Shown here piece after piece: positions 1-10,832 of a stretch of 64,000 nucleotides of DNA (the first letter of the stretch is position 1; each line of letters begins with the position of its first letter). The notes under the pieces are model-generated. The model saw nothing but the letters and a program-made list of their open reading frames with translations. It was not told the DNA's origin and made no database searches. Source of the stretch: Chrysaora quinquecirrha (lineage: Eukaryota; Cnidaria; Scyphozoa; Semaeostomeae; Pelagiidae). The stretch is taken from contig JACTAT010000012.1 in assembly GCA_014526335.1 (NCBI GenBank), forward strand, positions 1,087,318 to 1,151,317, in the 5' to 3' direction. The translations under genes were made by a program, and so were the position numbers.

Positions 1-39
1 GGCGCGCTTACCACTGATTGGGTTTTGTTTACATTTATC

Positions 40-808
40 ACATTCCTTTGCTTTTTAGAATTTCACAGCAAGAATCAATGGAACCCATGTTAGCATGTCA
101 GCCATTAGTAATGCGAGGATCAGCTTTTGTCCTTTGATGCTAATTTTTATTCTCCTTTAAAGCAAAACTGAATCATTGCAAGAAGTGACACGGTGTAACT
201 TTTTCAAAGTATAGCTGTGTCGGTCTAGAGTGAACGTTAATATCAATATTACTTTAAAGAACCATATCTTTGAATTTGGAAGAAGGAAGGCGGCAATTAA
301 TGATAGGGCTGATGAGAACATACTGATGATTTGAAGGCTATATCTGTGTTCTGCCTTGTGTCTGGTTGTTTGTCTAAGAAGCAGTAAACATGTTTCTAAC
401 TTGCTTTGCTTGGTTTAAAGCAATTAATGAAAGAGACAGCAGATTCTTTTCTCTGAAGATAAATAATATTATTTTCAATACTGCTCTAGAAAGACAGACA
501 TTGTCTTTCAATGCGCCAACAGCCATGAAAACGTCCAACAGGCTACCAAGGCTAAGATCGGCAACAAATATATTCAATAACAAAACTCTGTGCAGAAAAT
601 ATCTTTCTTCTTTCCTGATCATCTGTATTGAATGTGTGTTCATCTGTCCAGATATTAAAAGTACAGTTATCCAGCTCATTGCCGTTCCAGGAGAGTAGGG
701 CATGACGTTATAATCCATAAAACTAACCTTAATATCGCATCTTCTCGTCACAGAAATCATATATGTGAGGTTGCCAATCATCATAGCAGCTGCATGCGAA
801 GTTTCCAT
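40..808 (-). pseudogene. Decayed rhodopsin-like 7TM receptor, inverted paralogue
   Basis: The open part (374-808) reads as an N-terminus, TM1, TM2 and TM3 and aligns along its length with the receptor at 28379. Shared motifs include VLLLNIFVADL in TM2 and LNQAKQVR after TM3. An in-frame stop follows TM3. Homology then resumes in shifted frames down to about position 50: FFKVILILTF (TM5), SYTLKKL, NDSVLL followed by a stop, and ALLMADMLTWVPL (TM6). TM7 is not visible before the window edge. It is more diverged than the two receptor copies on the other strand, so it is an older duplicate. Several stops and shifts make it a pseudogene with high confidence; the family assignment comes from topology. 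Confidence 0.8.
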
Positions 809-1793
809 TCTTTGGCAAGCAAACTCGCGAATGAATTTTCGTCAAGAATTGCTGCTTCACACTTTTATAAAATGGCTGAAAACAAGTAGAAAACTCCTAG
901 GTTACAGTGATTTAATATTGATCTTATAAAAGTATTGTATTTAAAAGAGGTACAAAGTAGATACATTACTACGTTATGTACCAGCCACAGTGGGGAAGGA
1001 CCCTCGGTCATATGGTCCCTACTATGACTAGCATTCACAATTCAGCTATATAAAAAACTAATGAAGGCAAAGACATAAAGGAAAAGGGATTGCTGCTTGG
1101 TGTTTTGGTGTGACATACTGGTTGAGTCGAAGATAAAGTATATTGTTCAGTATATAGTTTTTATATATAGTTCAATGGCACACCGGCGTCCAGTGCAAGA
1201 CAAATCTGAGTAATCAAGGAATTTTGACGTGCCACGCACCACTCAAGTCGGCCACCAAGCTTACCACAGCCCACAAAAATGCTCTAAAATAATAATCGGA
1301 TAGCTTTGTTGCTGAAAAGAACAACGCGGCTTTTGAGAAGCGTTCAGGTCTCTTAAAGTTGGGAAAGCCTTTTACTGAAGTTTGACAATTATAAAATTTC
1401 ACTCACGTTGAATTGAATTCAGATGTTGTGGTTGTGAGCGTCTAGAAATTCAATCCAACAGCGAAAACTACGACTCATGTAATAAGTCTAATTAAACCCT
1501 ACTTTTTCAATATGTAATCAACTTGGCTTTCGAAAAACTCCTTATGAATTCATGCTTTCGTTAGGTGTCTTGCTCTGTGTGTTCCATACGTACTGCCACG
1601 ACTTCAGATCATCAGCATATGGATTTTGACGATGGAAAGTAACCTTTGATTATTGCACCAGGTGCAATGAACAAACTACTGAATGTGTCAATAGAATACA
1701 ATGCAATAATGAAGATAAGGGACGGAGAAGTCGTGAGGCCTATAAAACCCTGTTATGCTAACTAAAGTTACTGTTTTTCTTAATTAATCTAAG
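809..1793. other. No gene seen
   Basis: AT-rich sequence with only short chance reading frames. I see no recognisable domain, repeat array or RNA gene. Confidence 0.5.
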
Positions 1794-2225
1794 CTAATTG
1801 AATAAAAATCTATTATCCCCTTCCAATTTGTCGTATGTTATTTCAAATTGTTTCACTGTTGAGCAATTAATAACTTCACTTGGGAGTTCATTGCAATCGT
1901 TTATGTTCTTTGCGAGAATTTTTTTCTTTTTCTGAAGAGCTTCAGTACATTTCCACGCGTTTTACTTCCCGCAATGTCAAAAAACAAGGATGAATTAGTA
2001 TCAAAGAAACCTTGGATATTTTTTAAGTCAAAATCATGTCTCCAAGTTTCCTGCGATATTCCAGTTAGGGCAGGTTATGCACTTTCTTTTTTCATAAGAA
2101 TAGTTTTTGATTTTGGGAACAAGTTTGGTTGCTCTACGCTGAACGTTCTCAATAGACTTGATATCTTTGACTTCAGACTGCCACAGAGGATTCTAGGACG
2201 GGTCGTATTAAACTTTTCTACAGCA
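1794..2225 (-). pseudogene. CR1-like LINE, C-terminal end of reverse transcriptase ORF
   Basis: The minus strand shows, across frameshifts, the conserved tail found downstream of the polymerase in CR1/L2-type LINEs: IENVQRRATKLVPKI, then GFFDTNSSLFFDIAGSKTRG with LKLF, then NDCNELPSEVINCSTVKQF, ending at a TAG near 1794. In this family the block follows the thumb of the reverse transcriptase. There are at least two frameshifts and internal stops, so it is a dead 5'-truncated copy. A short plus-strand frame at 1974-2255 is only a shadow of it. Confidence 0.75.
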
Positions 2226-3644
2226 ATAGAAATACGTATTTTTCTATATACTTAAATGTTCTTTTTTTTTAATCCAACATGCCATTAGCATTTCTTTTTC
2301 TTATCCCCCTACTTGCTTTTCAAATACTTCGGCAGCTTTCCAGATGCTAGCGCTTTCACTGTCAATCAGAATACGAAAGAGTATCCAAGGGGTTCCCACC
2401 CACGAAATTTAATCTTATAATGATATTTATTAGATATATGTAGTGAAAAAAAATTATAGCTAAAAATATCCTATTGAACCCGTGGACCAACAGCTGCGCG
2501 CTTTGGAACTTTGAATGTAGATGCAGATGGCGCAGTAACGCAAAAAATTAAACAGTACACTCATTTTTTTTAAGAATCTAAGCTCTGAGCCATATAGTAG
2601 GGTTTCGTAACTTTGAGTCCAATTGGTGTATAATAAAAGTTTCTTCGAGAAAGTTTCTTAAAGTAGAAATCGAAAGGTCTAAAATTTCGTGAAATACGTG
2701 TTTAATGTGAAGGCTCATATTCCTACCAGCCAAAATACAGACATTTTTCCGGAATTGGCTTTAGTATTATAACTATTAGGGATTATTTTTACTTAAGCAC
2801 ATCAGAAAAATAGAATTCTCCATTTAATGCTACGCGCACATGGGAGAATTTTGCTTCAGGAAAGTGTCATTTTGTGGCATTTTGCTTAAGGGGCCGCTAA
2901 CGTAAAATATTTTATTCTTTCAATAGATGCAATTCAACCTCCTTATTTCAAATCTGCTATTATTTTTTCGTATCTTGTGCCGTTTTGTTGTTATTAGCGA
3001 TTTACCTACAAAAAACGATAATTCTTTTTCTCGGAAAAAAGCCCCGTGTGACGTAACACGAGCCTTTTGTGTCGACACAGGCTGCTATTGTTACATCACA
3101 CGTGCCAAGTTTTATTGAGATGTCCGTAATGAACTTTAAGCTACACCCACCAGAACAAAAATTCATTTATATGATGTCAAGTGAGAACCTAAAAATAATT
3201 AAATGGGTAGCTAGTTTTGTTAAAGATGCTGGTGCAATACGCGGTGGCACAAATAACATTTGAATCTTGTCTTGTCACCGCACCTACATGCTTCTCTTCC
3301 CCGCTACTAGACGTAGCTTAATTCACTATGTATATTTACTTTTGTTGTCAGTTGAAGATAAAAAAAGCAAAATTATAAATTCTTAGTTCTAAACCTCATC
3401 GTATCTTAGTTCTCTTAATAATTTTTTCTCTACTTCGGCGTTTAATGTTTTACTGTTAATATTAAATTAGGTAACTCTGTATGACGACACTCCAATTTGT
3501 GTAGTAATGTCATTAAATTGAAACATTCGTGTGAGGTCGAAAATGGACGAAAATTGAGCACAGCAGAGAGATGCTTCGATTCACTCTTATAAAACAAGAA
3601 CCTGGATTTCAGCGCCCAAGAAATACTCTTTTTGAAAATGTTCA
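2226..3644. other. No gene seen; short inverted match to the 4.1-4.3 kb TIR sequence
   Basis: No convincing coding region. Around 2820-2895 the wording (GGGAGAATTTTGCTT, then TGTCATTTTGTGGCATTTTGC) resembles, in the opposite orientation, the TIR-like arm at 4260-4330. A stray end of the same non-autonomous element is likely. Confidence 0.35.
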
Positions 3645-3725
3645 TTGGTTTGCAATACAAAGGCTGTTTTGAATTTCATTTTCAAGTATGAGGATAAGAT
3701 GACAAGGGGTTAAGAGATTGAAAAC

Positions 3726-4019
3726 ATGAGAAGGGCCGAAAGAACTTTTTGGCCGAATGAACTTTTAGGCCTTGAAAAAATGGCGGCAGACTACTGCTAT
3801 GATGAAGAAATAAAAGAGACGGCTTCGTTAACCCTCTCAAATGTCGTGGTCGGTTGTGGGCATCAAAAAGAAGAATATGGACAAAAGATGGTTTTTGCCC
3901 AGATCATATTATGGTATTTTTGCAAATTTATTGACCGAATTGGACGCAGAAGAACCCACCAATTTCACCGGTTAAATAGGGAGCAATTTGAAGACGTGTC
4001 GTCTGAAGTAGCGCCTTGA
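3726..4019 (+). CDS. Small unrecognised ORF linked to a TIR element
   Basis: The conserved part starts at an ATG near 3780 (MAADYCYDEEIKETASL). It runs through a hydrophobic stretch, FAQIILWYFCKFI, and a basic GRRRTHQFHRLNRE segment to a TGA. A paralogue at 24357 keeps the same wording with mostly conservative changes, then is broken by a MITE. In copy B the ORF lies between long inverted repeats, which points to a gene of a DNA transposon. The basic tail loosely recalls PIF/Harbinger transposase N-termini, but I cannot assign a family. An ATG at 3726 would extend it by 18 residues not shared with the paralogue. Confidence 0.35.
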   Translation: MRRAERTFWPNELLGLEKMAADYCYDEEIKETASLTLSNVVVGCGHQKEEYGQKMVFAQIILWYFCKFIDRIGRRRTHQFHRLNREQFEDVSSEVAP

Positions 4020-4059
4020 TAAAAATAGAGAAAGAAGAAAGAGAAATCTCGTCAAGAAT

Positions 4060-4335
4060 AGCTTCGCTTAAAAATTCCCTCGTGTTTACCGTCATCTTTC
4101 AGTTATTGAAAACAAGGGAGAGTGCATGCGCTTAACGCAATCACTCGTAAGCAAAATGCTTTCCACCCCGCACACGGTAAGCAAAATGGCACAAATGCCA
4201 AAGAAATCAAACATGTTGAATATTTTACCTTCGGTCTGAAAAGGAAAATTCCTTACAGGTTTACCACCGCACACCGAAAGAAATTTGCTTAAGCAAAATG
4301 CCGCGAATGACACTAGCAAAATTCTCCCTTTTGCG
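4060..4335. repeat. Right arm of a TIR element, copy A
   Basis: Matches 24960-25190 in copy B, where it is the right arm of an inverted-repeat pair. The left arm seen at 24150-24350 in copy B is missing here: the sequence jumps from the 3730s straight to the ORF start, so copy A has lost about 0.5 kb. Confidence 0.6.
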
Positions 4336-5182
4336 CCTACAATGGCTGCCAAATGTAGTTTCGGGTGAATCACTGACATTTTCTGTAAATCTAGCATATT
4401 CACGAGCTTAAGCCCTCCCCTCCCCCTCAAACAATGTTGAGACTATGGATGATTCTCTTAGCAATTGCACGAGGCCAGAATTAGCTGGAAATTGTAGTGT
4501 TAAACAATATTGTTTAAGGGGGATGAGGGAGAGGGTGAAGCAATAGTAGGCAGTGAAAGAGAATTTCAGCACAGGCGTTCCAACACTTTCGGCAGCCATT
4601 GTAGCATAAAAGCGGAAATAGTTTATTAGCTTTCTTTTTACATCTTAGCCGATATAGAAGAGTTTCTTGATTATTTAAAAAGGGCATATATAGTTTCTTA
4701 TAGGCGGCTTGTTATAAAGAAAAAATGAGTGTAGTCATTTCTTAAAAATTTTTATTTCAATAAATTGTATTTCTTACAAGAACGTTCTGCCAACATAACT
4801 TCATACCCTGGGTGGGGAGGGGATATACTTGTGACTCGCAGCAAGAGTCCACCAAAACAAGCCGCAGGGGGTGACGAAGCCCAAGCGCCCATTTATAGCA
4901 ACCATTTTTTATATATACTTTTGCAGCGAAAAACGATAGAAAACACTGACTACACGGCAAAACTCGAAGCAACAGCAATAGTAAAAAAACGTGTTCGTCT
5001 TGTGACTATTTTGGCAAAAGGTTCGTACCTGCTGAGCAGAAGTACCGCATAGTCAATTTAGAAACAATTACTTATCTTTTTTCTATTGGAGTAAACAAAG
5101 GATTACTGTAAGTGTTTGAAACGTACCGTACCGGCCCCTTAAAGGCGTCTTGCAGGGTAGCCCTTACCTTTCATACCACTGG

Positions 5183-5644
5183 TCAGTTTGAAACATCTCG
5201 GCCGCTCGATGCTTTGGCAGCTTTGAAAAGAACGATTTTGTCGATAGGTCGCACAAGAACGGCTCTGCTTGTTTTGATATTGACAGAGCGCACTAGACCA
5301 TCACTGCGATTTTTATGCACCTCCAATGCACGACCAAATGGCCATGAGCTTCGTGGAGTTGATTCAGCGAGTAGCAAAACAATGTCGTTGACTGCGAAAT
5401 TTTTCCATTTCTGTCGCTCTTGAAGCATAGGTAAATATTCGCGAATCCATCTGCACCAAAACACGTCGGCGAGGTACTGGACTTGACGCCATCGTCGATG
5501 ACTGTTACTATCATGCCTCACAAAGGAACCAGGAGGAGCGTTCTCTCTTGCATGCAGAAATACCAGATGGTAGGGAATCAAAGGCTCGAGATCGCAAGGG
5601 TGGATTGTTGCTTCGAGTTGCGGGATGATTGAACTCTTTGCCAA
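5183..5644 (-). pseudogene. BEL/Pao retrotransposon pol C-terminus (DUF5641-like)
   Basis: This 153-residue frame carries the domain that follows the integrase in BEL/Pao polyproteins. Visible marks are LIPYHLVFLH, then RRWRQVQYLADVFW, WIREYLPMLQERQKW, a VNDIVLL strand, ESTPRSSWPFGRALEV, DGLVRSV and a closing LVRPIDKIVLF. The domain is intact, but upstream integrase and reverse transcriptase are absent, so it is a fragment. A second copy in the duplicate (26460-26871) is shorter and rearranged. It lies antisense to the receptor-bearing gene and about 0.6 kb upstream of its first exon. Confidence 0.85.
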
Positions 5645-6233
5645 AAAATTGTGTTGACGAATGTTAGCTGGAACATGTTGTTGATCCTATCTGTCTCCTA
5701 ATTTCTTGGAGGTGCTACCTACGTACGTACCTGGCGTCACACCGGCATGGAAATTCATAAATGACAAAACTTTTTCGTGTGGTAAGAACGCAATCCTTTT
5801 GAATAGATGGCAGAACTTGCCTAGTGCTGAAAACTAAACTAGGGTTGGCAGCGGCGAAACATTTGGTAATGGTCTTCTGTATTCCTTGCGATTCAAAAAT
5901 TCAATAAAATGAATACTATTACTAAGGTACTAAGTGTTTTTAAACTTAATAACTAGGAATACATATCTACAACCCTTCACAAATTATAGCGAGACGTTTT
6001 TGATTTGAAGTGTCGAGCGTAAAAGATTGTGAAATCGCTTCCCCACAGCTCGATTACGCAATGTTGTAGATTGGTTCATACATATCCGTACATAGTTGTC
6101 CCAAGCAGTTCTATGATCGACATTGCTCTGTCGTGGAAGAGGGATTATCTTTTGCAGAATTAATATGAATTTTTTAGCTTGTGGCGATGGTTTTAATATA
6201 TTTTGCGAGAGATCTTAGAACCGTCTCAAAAAT

Positions 6234-6539
6234 TTGCATGTACGTCAACATGCAAATTCCATAATGGCAGATGCTTTTCCGCGTGATAACAAGGATTTTT
6301 CATTATTAATTCAACTGTATGTTTCAGAGACCATTATAAGGCCCCGTTACCTGGTGGGTAGGAAGCCTTTTGATATCTATTCATATTGTGAATGCCAACA
6401 GAAATCGCCATATGACTGAATATGGCCAACATCTGCGTACTAGTCGAAGCATGTACAAAAAAGCAATCGTTGCACCAGATACAGTCTACTGGCTAATAAC
6501 CTTGAAGTCGGGATCCCAGAGCAAGACTCTAGACCAAAG
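6234..6539 (+). pseudogene. Exon of unrecognised gene, copy A (frameshifted)
   Basis: Matches the open exon at 27475-27752. Residues such as MADAFPRDNKD, SLLIQLY and RYLVGR are kept, but a stop follows SYCECQQKSPYD where copy B continues, so the frame is broken by indels. The splice donor CAAAG/GTGAGT at 6539/6540 is retained. Copy B's donor has the same sequence. The function is unknown. Confidence 0.5.
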
Positions 6540-7165
6540 GTGAGTATTCATTAGGAGGTTTAAATCGAAGTTTGACTTAGAACATAGAAAAAGTGTTTTG
6601 ATAAACAAGTATTTTGATAAAAAAATGGATGCTTATAAGAAAGTAGCACTTCAACACTTCGCTTCTAAAGATGGTACTAAGCAGTCCAGTTTTGCGATTT
6701 TCGAGAAAAAAAATAAAGCTTTAATTTTCGGAGATTTGTAGTAAAAAATTTCATCGTGTGACTGAGGAAAAAAGATAGCCGATGCGGTTTTTCTGTAATT
6801 TTTCTTACCAAAATACAGCTTTAGCATTTTTGGAAAAAATCTGACGTCGTAGAAGAAATCTGTAATTGAATTTGTCCGATATGTAGTTAGTTAAAGATAC
6901 TGAGAAAGTTTCTGTACTGGGGTCATTGCAAATTTTCATACAATGAAAACGAGTAGTTTGTATTTGCCGACATTTGACATTAGGCAAAACCACTTTCCAA
7001 ACTTTGACAGCCTTTAACTCTCCTCGAAAATTTTTGTTTTTCAGCACTCAACAGCTGTTAGTCAGAAAGTGTGCTTCTGTTCTCCACCTTCCACAAAAAC
7101 GTCAAGAATCAATTCCTGCAGCAAAATCAGTTTTTGGTTTTCTTGAGAAAGAAGCAAGAAGGGAA

Positions 7166-8127
7166 ATGATTCCTGCTACTGAAGCTTTGATGGTTAATTT
7201 TTCTGTAATTGCAAACAGTAGCAATGTCACAAATGTGATTACTAGCAAGTGGCGATGTGAATTTCAACTTTACTCTGTCGGATATACTTTCATGCCCTAC
7301 TCGTATGGAACAACAGCAGGGTCTATGATTGTGCTTATATTATCTGGGGTGCTGAACGCGTATTCAATAATGATGGTCAAAAGGAAGAAAGATATTCTCT
7401 ACACAATGTTCTGTTATTGAATATATTTGTTGCCGACCTATGCCTCGGTAGTGTGTTGGACGTATTCATGGCTATTAGTGCATTGAAAGTCAATGTCTGT
7501 CTTGCTAGAATTGTATTGCAAATAACATTCTTTATCTTCACAGATGTGACTTTTCTGTCTCTTGCATTTATTGCTTTTAACCAAGCAAAACAAGTCAGAC
7601 GTCTTTTTGATTTTACACAAAACAGAAACCAGAGCAACCAGACCCAAGTACAGTTAATGTTCAAAGTAGCTATTATCTGGCTCTACTCATCAATAATATC
7701 ATTGGTAGTTTCCTTTTCATTTCCAAAGATATGGTTCTTTCAAGTAATATTGATATTGATTTTCATTCTTGTCCTACATTGGTATACTCTGAAAAAATTA
7801 AACGGTGTTGTCCCTAGTGACGATTCAGTTTTGCTACAAAGAAGAATGCAAGTGATCAGAAAAGCACAAAAGTCGATCATTGCTCTGCTTCTGGCTGAAG
7901 TGCTAACATGGATTCCATTTGTTCTTGCTGTGGTGCTTCACCTATTCAAAGTGATAAAACCGCATCAGATAAATGAAACTTTATTTTGGACAATCGATAT
8001 TACCTACTTGGCTCCACTTTTTAACCCAGTTGTCTTGTTTTTGATCCGAGAATTTGAATGTAGAAGGGATGTCAGCAATGTCAGGAGAAACGCTGCAGAA
8101 ATGATAGAAATGAGACCGGTAGGCTAA
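7166..8127 (+). pseudogene. Rhodopsin-like 7TM receptor, copy A, single-base frameshift
   Basis: Nearly identical to the intact receptor at 28379-29341, but one base shorter (962 versus 963 bp from ATG to stop). The missing base lies in the short loop between TM1 and TM2, near 7379-7384, where GTCAAGAAGG in copy B reads GTCAAAAGG here. Translation therefore stops at about 7420, while TM2 to TM7 remain open in the next frame (7417-8127). All helices, the TWIPF motif in TM6 and the NPVVLFL motif in TM7 are otherwise preserved. Either a very recent pseudogene or a base-call error in a run of A/G; resequencing decides. Confidence 0.8.
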
Positions 8128-8783
8128 CCATACAGCGGGTGCTGTTTTGAAGATTGAAGTAAGGAATAAACACTTTGATCCAAACCGTGGCAATGCTACA
8201 TCTGCAGAACATTCATACCTTCATACCGTTTAATATAACTAACGCATGAGACAAAAATTAAACAAAAATAACTGACGATGGTACTTGAGACTTGAGACGA
8301 AAATAACTTAAGACATATGAAACTGTCTCCTAATAAAGGCAAGAAGAGCACTCGGTCATTGAAACTGGTTTTCACCCTAAATAACTAATTTTCGACTTTG
8401 TAAAAATAGATAATTGTACTAGATAATTCTCGTAAAAGAGTGAGAAAAACTAAAAAGCCACAAAAATAAAATTGTGCCTAGCCTAGGCACCTCTCACAAT
8501 GGCGGTGAGCGATGAAAACCAAAGAATAAAGAATTAGTAAGAAAATAATACATTTTCATAAATGTAGATAAAAACTAATAGATGAAAGTTTATTCCATGT
8601 ATCTACTGCCTGTAGTTGAAGAGATATTTGAGCCCAAAGTTGGGAAAGTGTCTCTTAGAGGGTTTGCTACAATCCTTTTGGCCAGCAGAGTATGTATCAT
8701 GAATGGTAACGTATCTGGAAATTGTAAAAGTTAGAAGCTCAAAAATGCTGTGTTATTTGAACCTTCAACTTTTTGCTCTACAG

Positions 8784-8889
8784 TAAACGCTGCACAGCGT
8801 ACTATGAAGATACATTTGTTTGCAAAGATGCCGAGATTGATGCCATTTTGCAGCGTCTTTATGATGATTCCAATATACAAAAGATACAG
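8784..8889 (+). CDS. Internal exon of unrecognised gene, copy A
   Basis: Bounded by an acceptor (TTTTTGCTCTACAG) and a donor (ATACAG/GTACAT). It encodes 35 residues, KRCTAYYEDTFVCKDAEIDA followed by ILQRLYDDSNIQKIQ. The exon begins with the third base of a codon, so it is in phase with the exon ending at 6539 and passes in phase 0 to the exon at 8991. In copy B the acceptor and first dozen codons are gone (near 29990). I do not recognise the protein. Confidence 0.45.
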
Positions 8890-8990
8890 GTACATAGCCA
8901 TCTGGTTGAAAGCTTAGTAGTTATCAGTTTTCATTCTTTTATCTTAATGACAACTTAGTTACATTTGTAGTCTGACAATTTATATGGTAG

Positions 8991-9296
8991 CTCTACTTGG
9001 AAAGCCGCTTTTACAAGGCCTGAAAATTCACAAAGCTTTGTGAAACTGGATTGGAGGTCGCATCCTGTCTCCATCGAGTTGCGCAAAAAGCAGTGAATAT
9101 GTTCCGTGATGAATTTTTTGGCTACACGTCCTATCTCCATGCAAAAAGTATAATGGATCTTGTACGGTATGGATTAGGGAGAATTCTAGGCTCAATGGCA
9201 GGGATCTCAGATCACCTCACCGAGTCGATCAAAGAGATGAGCGTCGACGTTAAAGAAGTTGTATTCTCTGTGTCTCGTCAACCCGGCCGGCCATAA
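8991..9296 (+). CDS. Terminal exon of unrecognised gene, copy A
   Basis: After an acceptor (TATATGGTAG) the frame LYLESRFYKARKFTKLCETG continues to a TAA at 9294, about 101 residues. It is largely helical in character, with RVAQKAVNMFRDEFFGYTSY and DLVRYGLGRILG. Copy B (30151-30456) keeps the whole frame with conservative replacements, which suggests this exon was under selection before or after duplication. There is no signal peptide or membrane span. The family is unknown. Confidence 0.5.
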
Positions 9297-9299
9297 CCT

Positions 9300-9930
9300 G
9301 TTTACAAGTTTTATTTTCTTGCTTGCAGCATTTTTTAATAAAAAATGTTTCGCAACAAAAAATTTTAGTGTGAGGACACACTCACACGGTCACTAGCGTT
9401 TGCAGCAAATCATGCTTTTGTTGCAAGCGCATGAAAAGTTGTTTCCATGTCCCCGTAGCTTTAGGCTATAACACATTTACTCATGCTTCCAACACACAGT
9501 CCCGGCACACGGTAATGGGAAATTTTGTTGTACAGTGGTTACAGATGACGTGCGATTACATCGCCATAGGCAATCTTGTTCCTTGATAAAGAGCAGTTGC
9601 AAAAAAATAGAATTTATTGAAGCGAACATATCTTAAATTAACTGAACAAAAGCAAAGGTATAAATCTTTTACGATTTGTTACTGCTCCAGGTATTTACAC
9701 AGTACCGGTATAGCATTGAATGATAACTGTAACATCAATTGCAGAAGCACGTTTGAGGTACAACAGGCATAAATAGAAAATGAAAATACACCAAAGTTAA
9801 TAAACGGGAGCAAAAGAACAAAACGTCCATAACAATGAAAATAAAAACTAAAAGTCTTAAACGGATATAATTTAAGTGAAGTGAATGAAGCAAAGATTGC
9901 CATTTTGTATAACGTTTAAAATGTTAAATA
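9300..9930. other. Intergenic, 3' flank shared with copy B
   Basis: Matches 30460-30715 for part of its length, then becomes unique and AT-rich. No gene seen. Confidence 0.4.
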
Positions 9931-10690
9931 TACAGGGTGGCCCAAAAAAAGGGACCCCCTAACTGAATAATTTAGAAAAAATTTATTCTTTAGTTAGAGT
10001 TTAATGAAATTAATACTAAATGATATTCAACTCAAGTTGATGTCTATTTCGTTTTACATTTATGATTGTGTTGCTTTTTCTTAAATTTTTTTTAATGGTT
10101 TACATTAATTTCCTTTTAATGTCAGCATTGCATCTAGCATTTTATTACCTCCGACCAGGATGATGTTTTCGTTTCTTGTGTTTTACCTTCTCCGTAGATG
10201 ATACATTCCAATGATGAATGGAAATGTTCGAATTGAGATGGAATATTTTATGCGCATAAAAAAAGATTTGGTTACAGCAGAAGTCAGTTTGCTTACAATT
10301 AAGATTATGGTTTCGATTTTTGCTTGCTGTATTTCCAACAATGGCAGAAACAGAGGATTCTATATACGAGAAAGAGGAATAGATCGAAGTCTCAAATAGA
10401 AACTTTTGCTATGAAAATATAAACACTTCTTGCTACAGAATTATTGTATAGGTTAACATACCAGTGGTATTTCCACCAATGGCAAAAACAGATGATTCTA
10501 TATACAAGAAAGAGGAATAGATTGAAGCTTCAAATAAAAGGCTTTGCTACGAAAATACAGGGTGGCCAAAAAAAGGGACCCCCCCTAGGTGAATAATTTC
10601 GTAATAGTTTTTCTCAAGGAGGAATTTTATTTAATTCATACCAGATAATATTCAACTCAAATGCGATATCGCGTAGTAATATCTTGATAA
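9930..10690 (+). mobile_element. Mariner/MITE-like fragments with repeated terminus
   Basis: The word TACAGGGTGGCC followed by a run of A and GGGACCCCC occurs at 9931 and again at 10555, in the same orientation. The next 100 bases are related (GAATAATTT, then GATATTCAACTCAA). Between them, about 90 bp near 10329 and 10469 are also repeated. CAGGGTGGCC ends are typical of Tc1/mariner-type elements. The matching inverted end was not found, so these are broken or nested copies. No transposase is visible. Confidence 0.5.
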
Positions 10691-10832
10691 CAAAAGCTTC
10701 CATCTCGGCGCAATTAGACATTAAATTTATGATGTCAAGAGATCTGCTGTTTTGGTGGGAAATTGGCAATCCAGGATTTCGCTCTACTCAGGATTTTGTT
10801 GAGGTGAACGTCCCTGATTTTATTACAAAATA

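Noticed and set aside
390..698. Plus-strand frame of 102 codons
   Set aside because: It is the antisense shadow of the inverted receptor pseudogene, whose minus-strand frame aligns to the receptor family.
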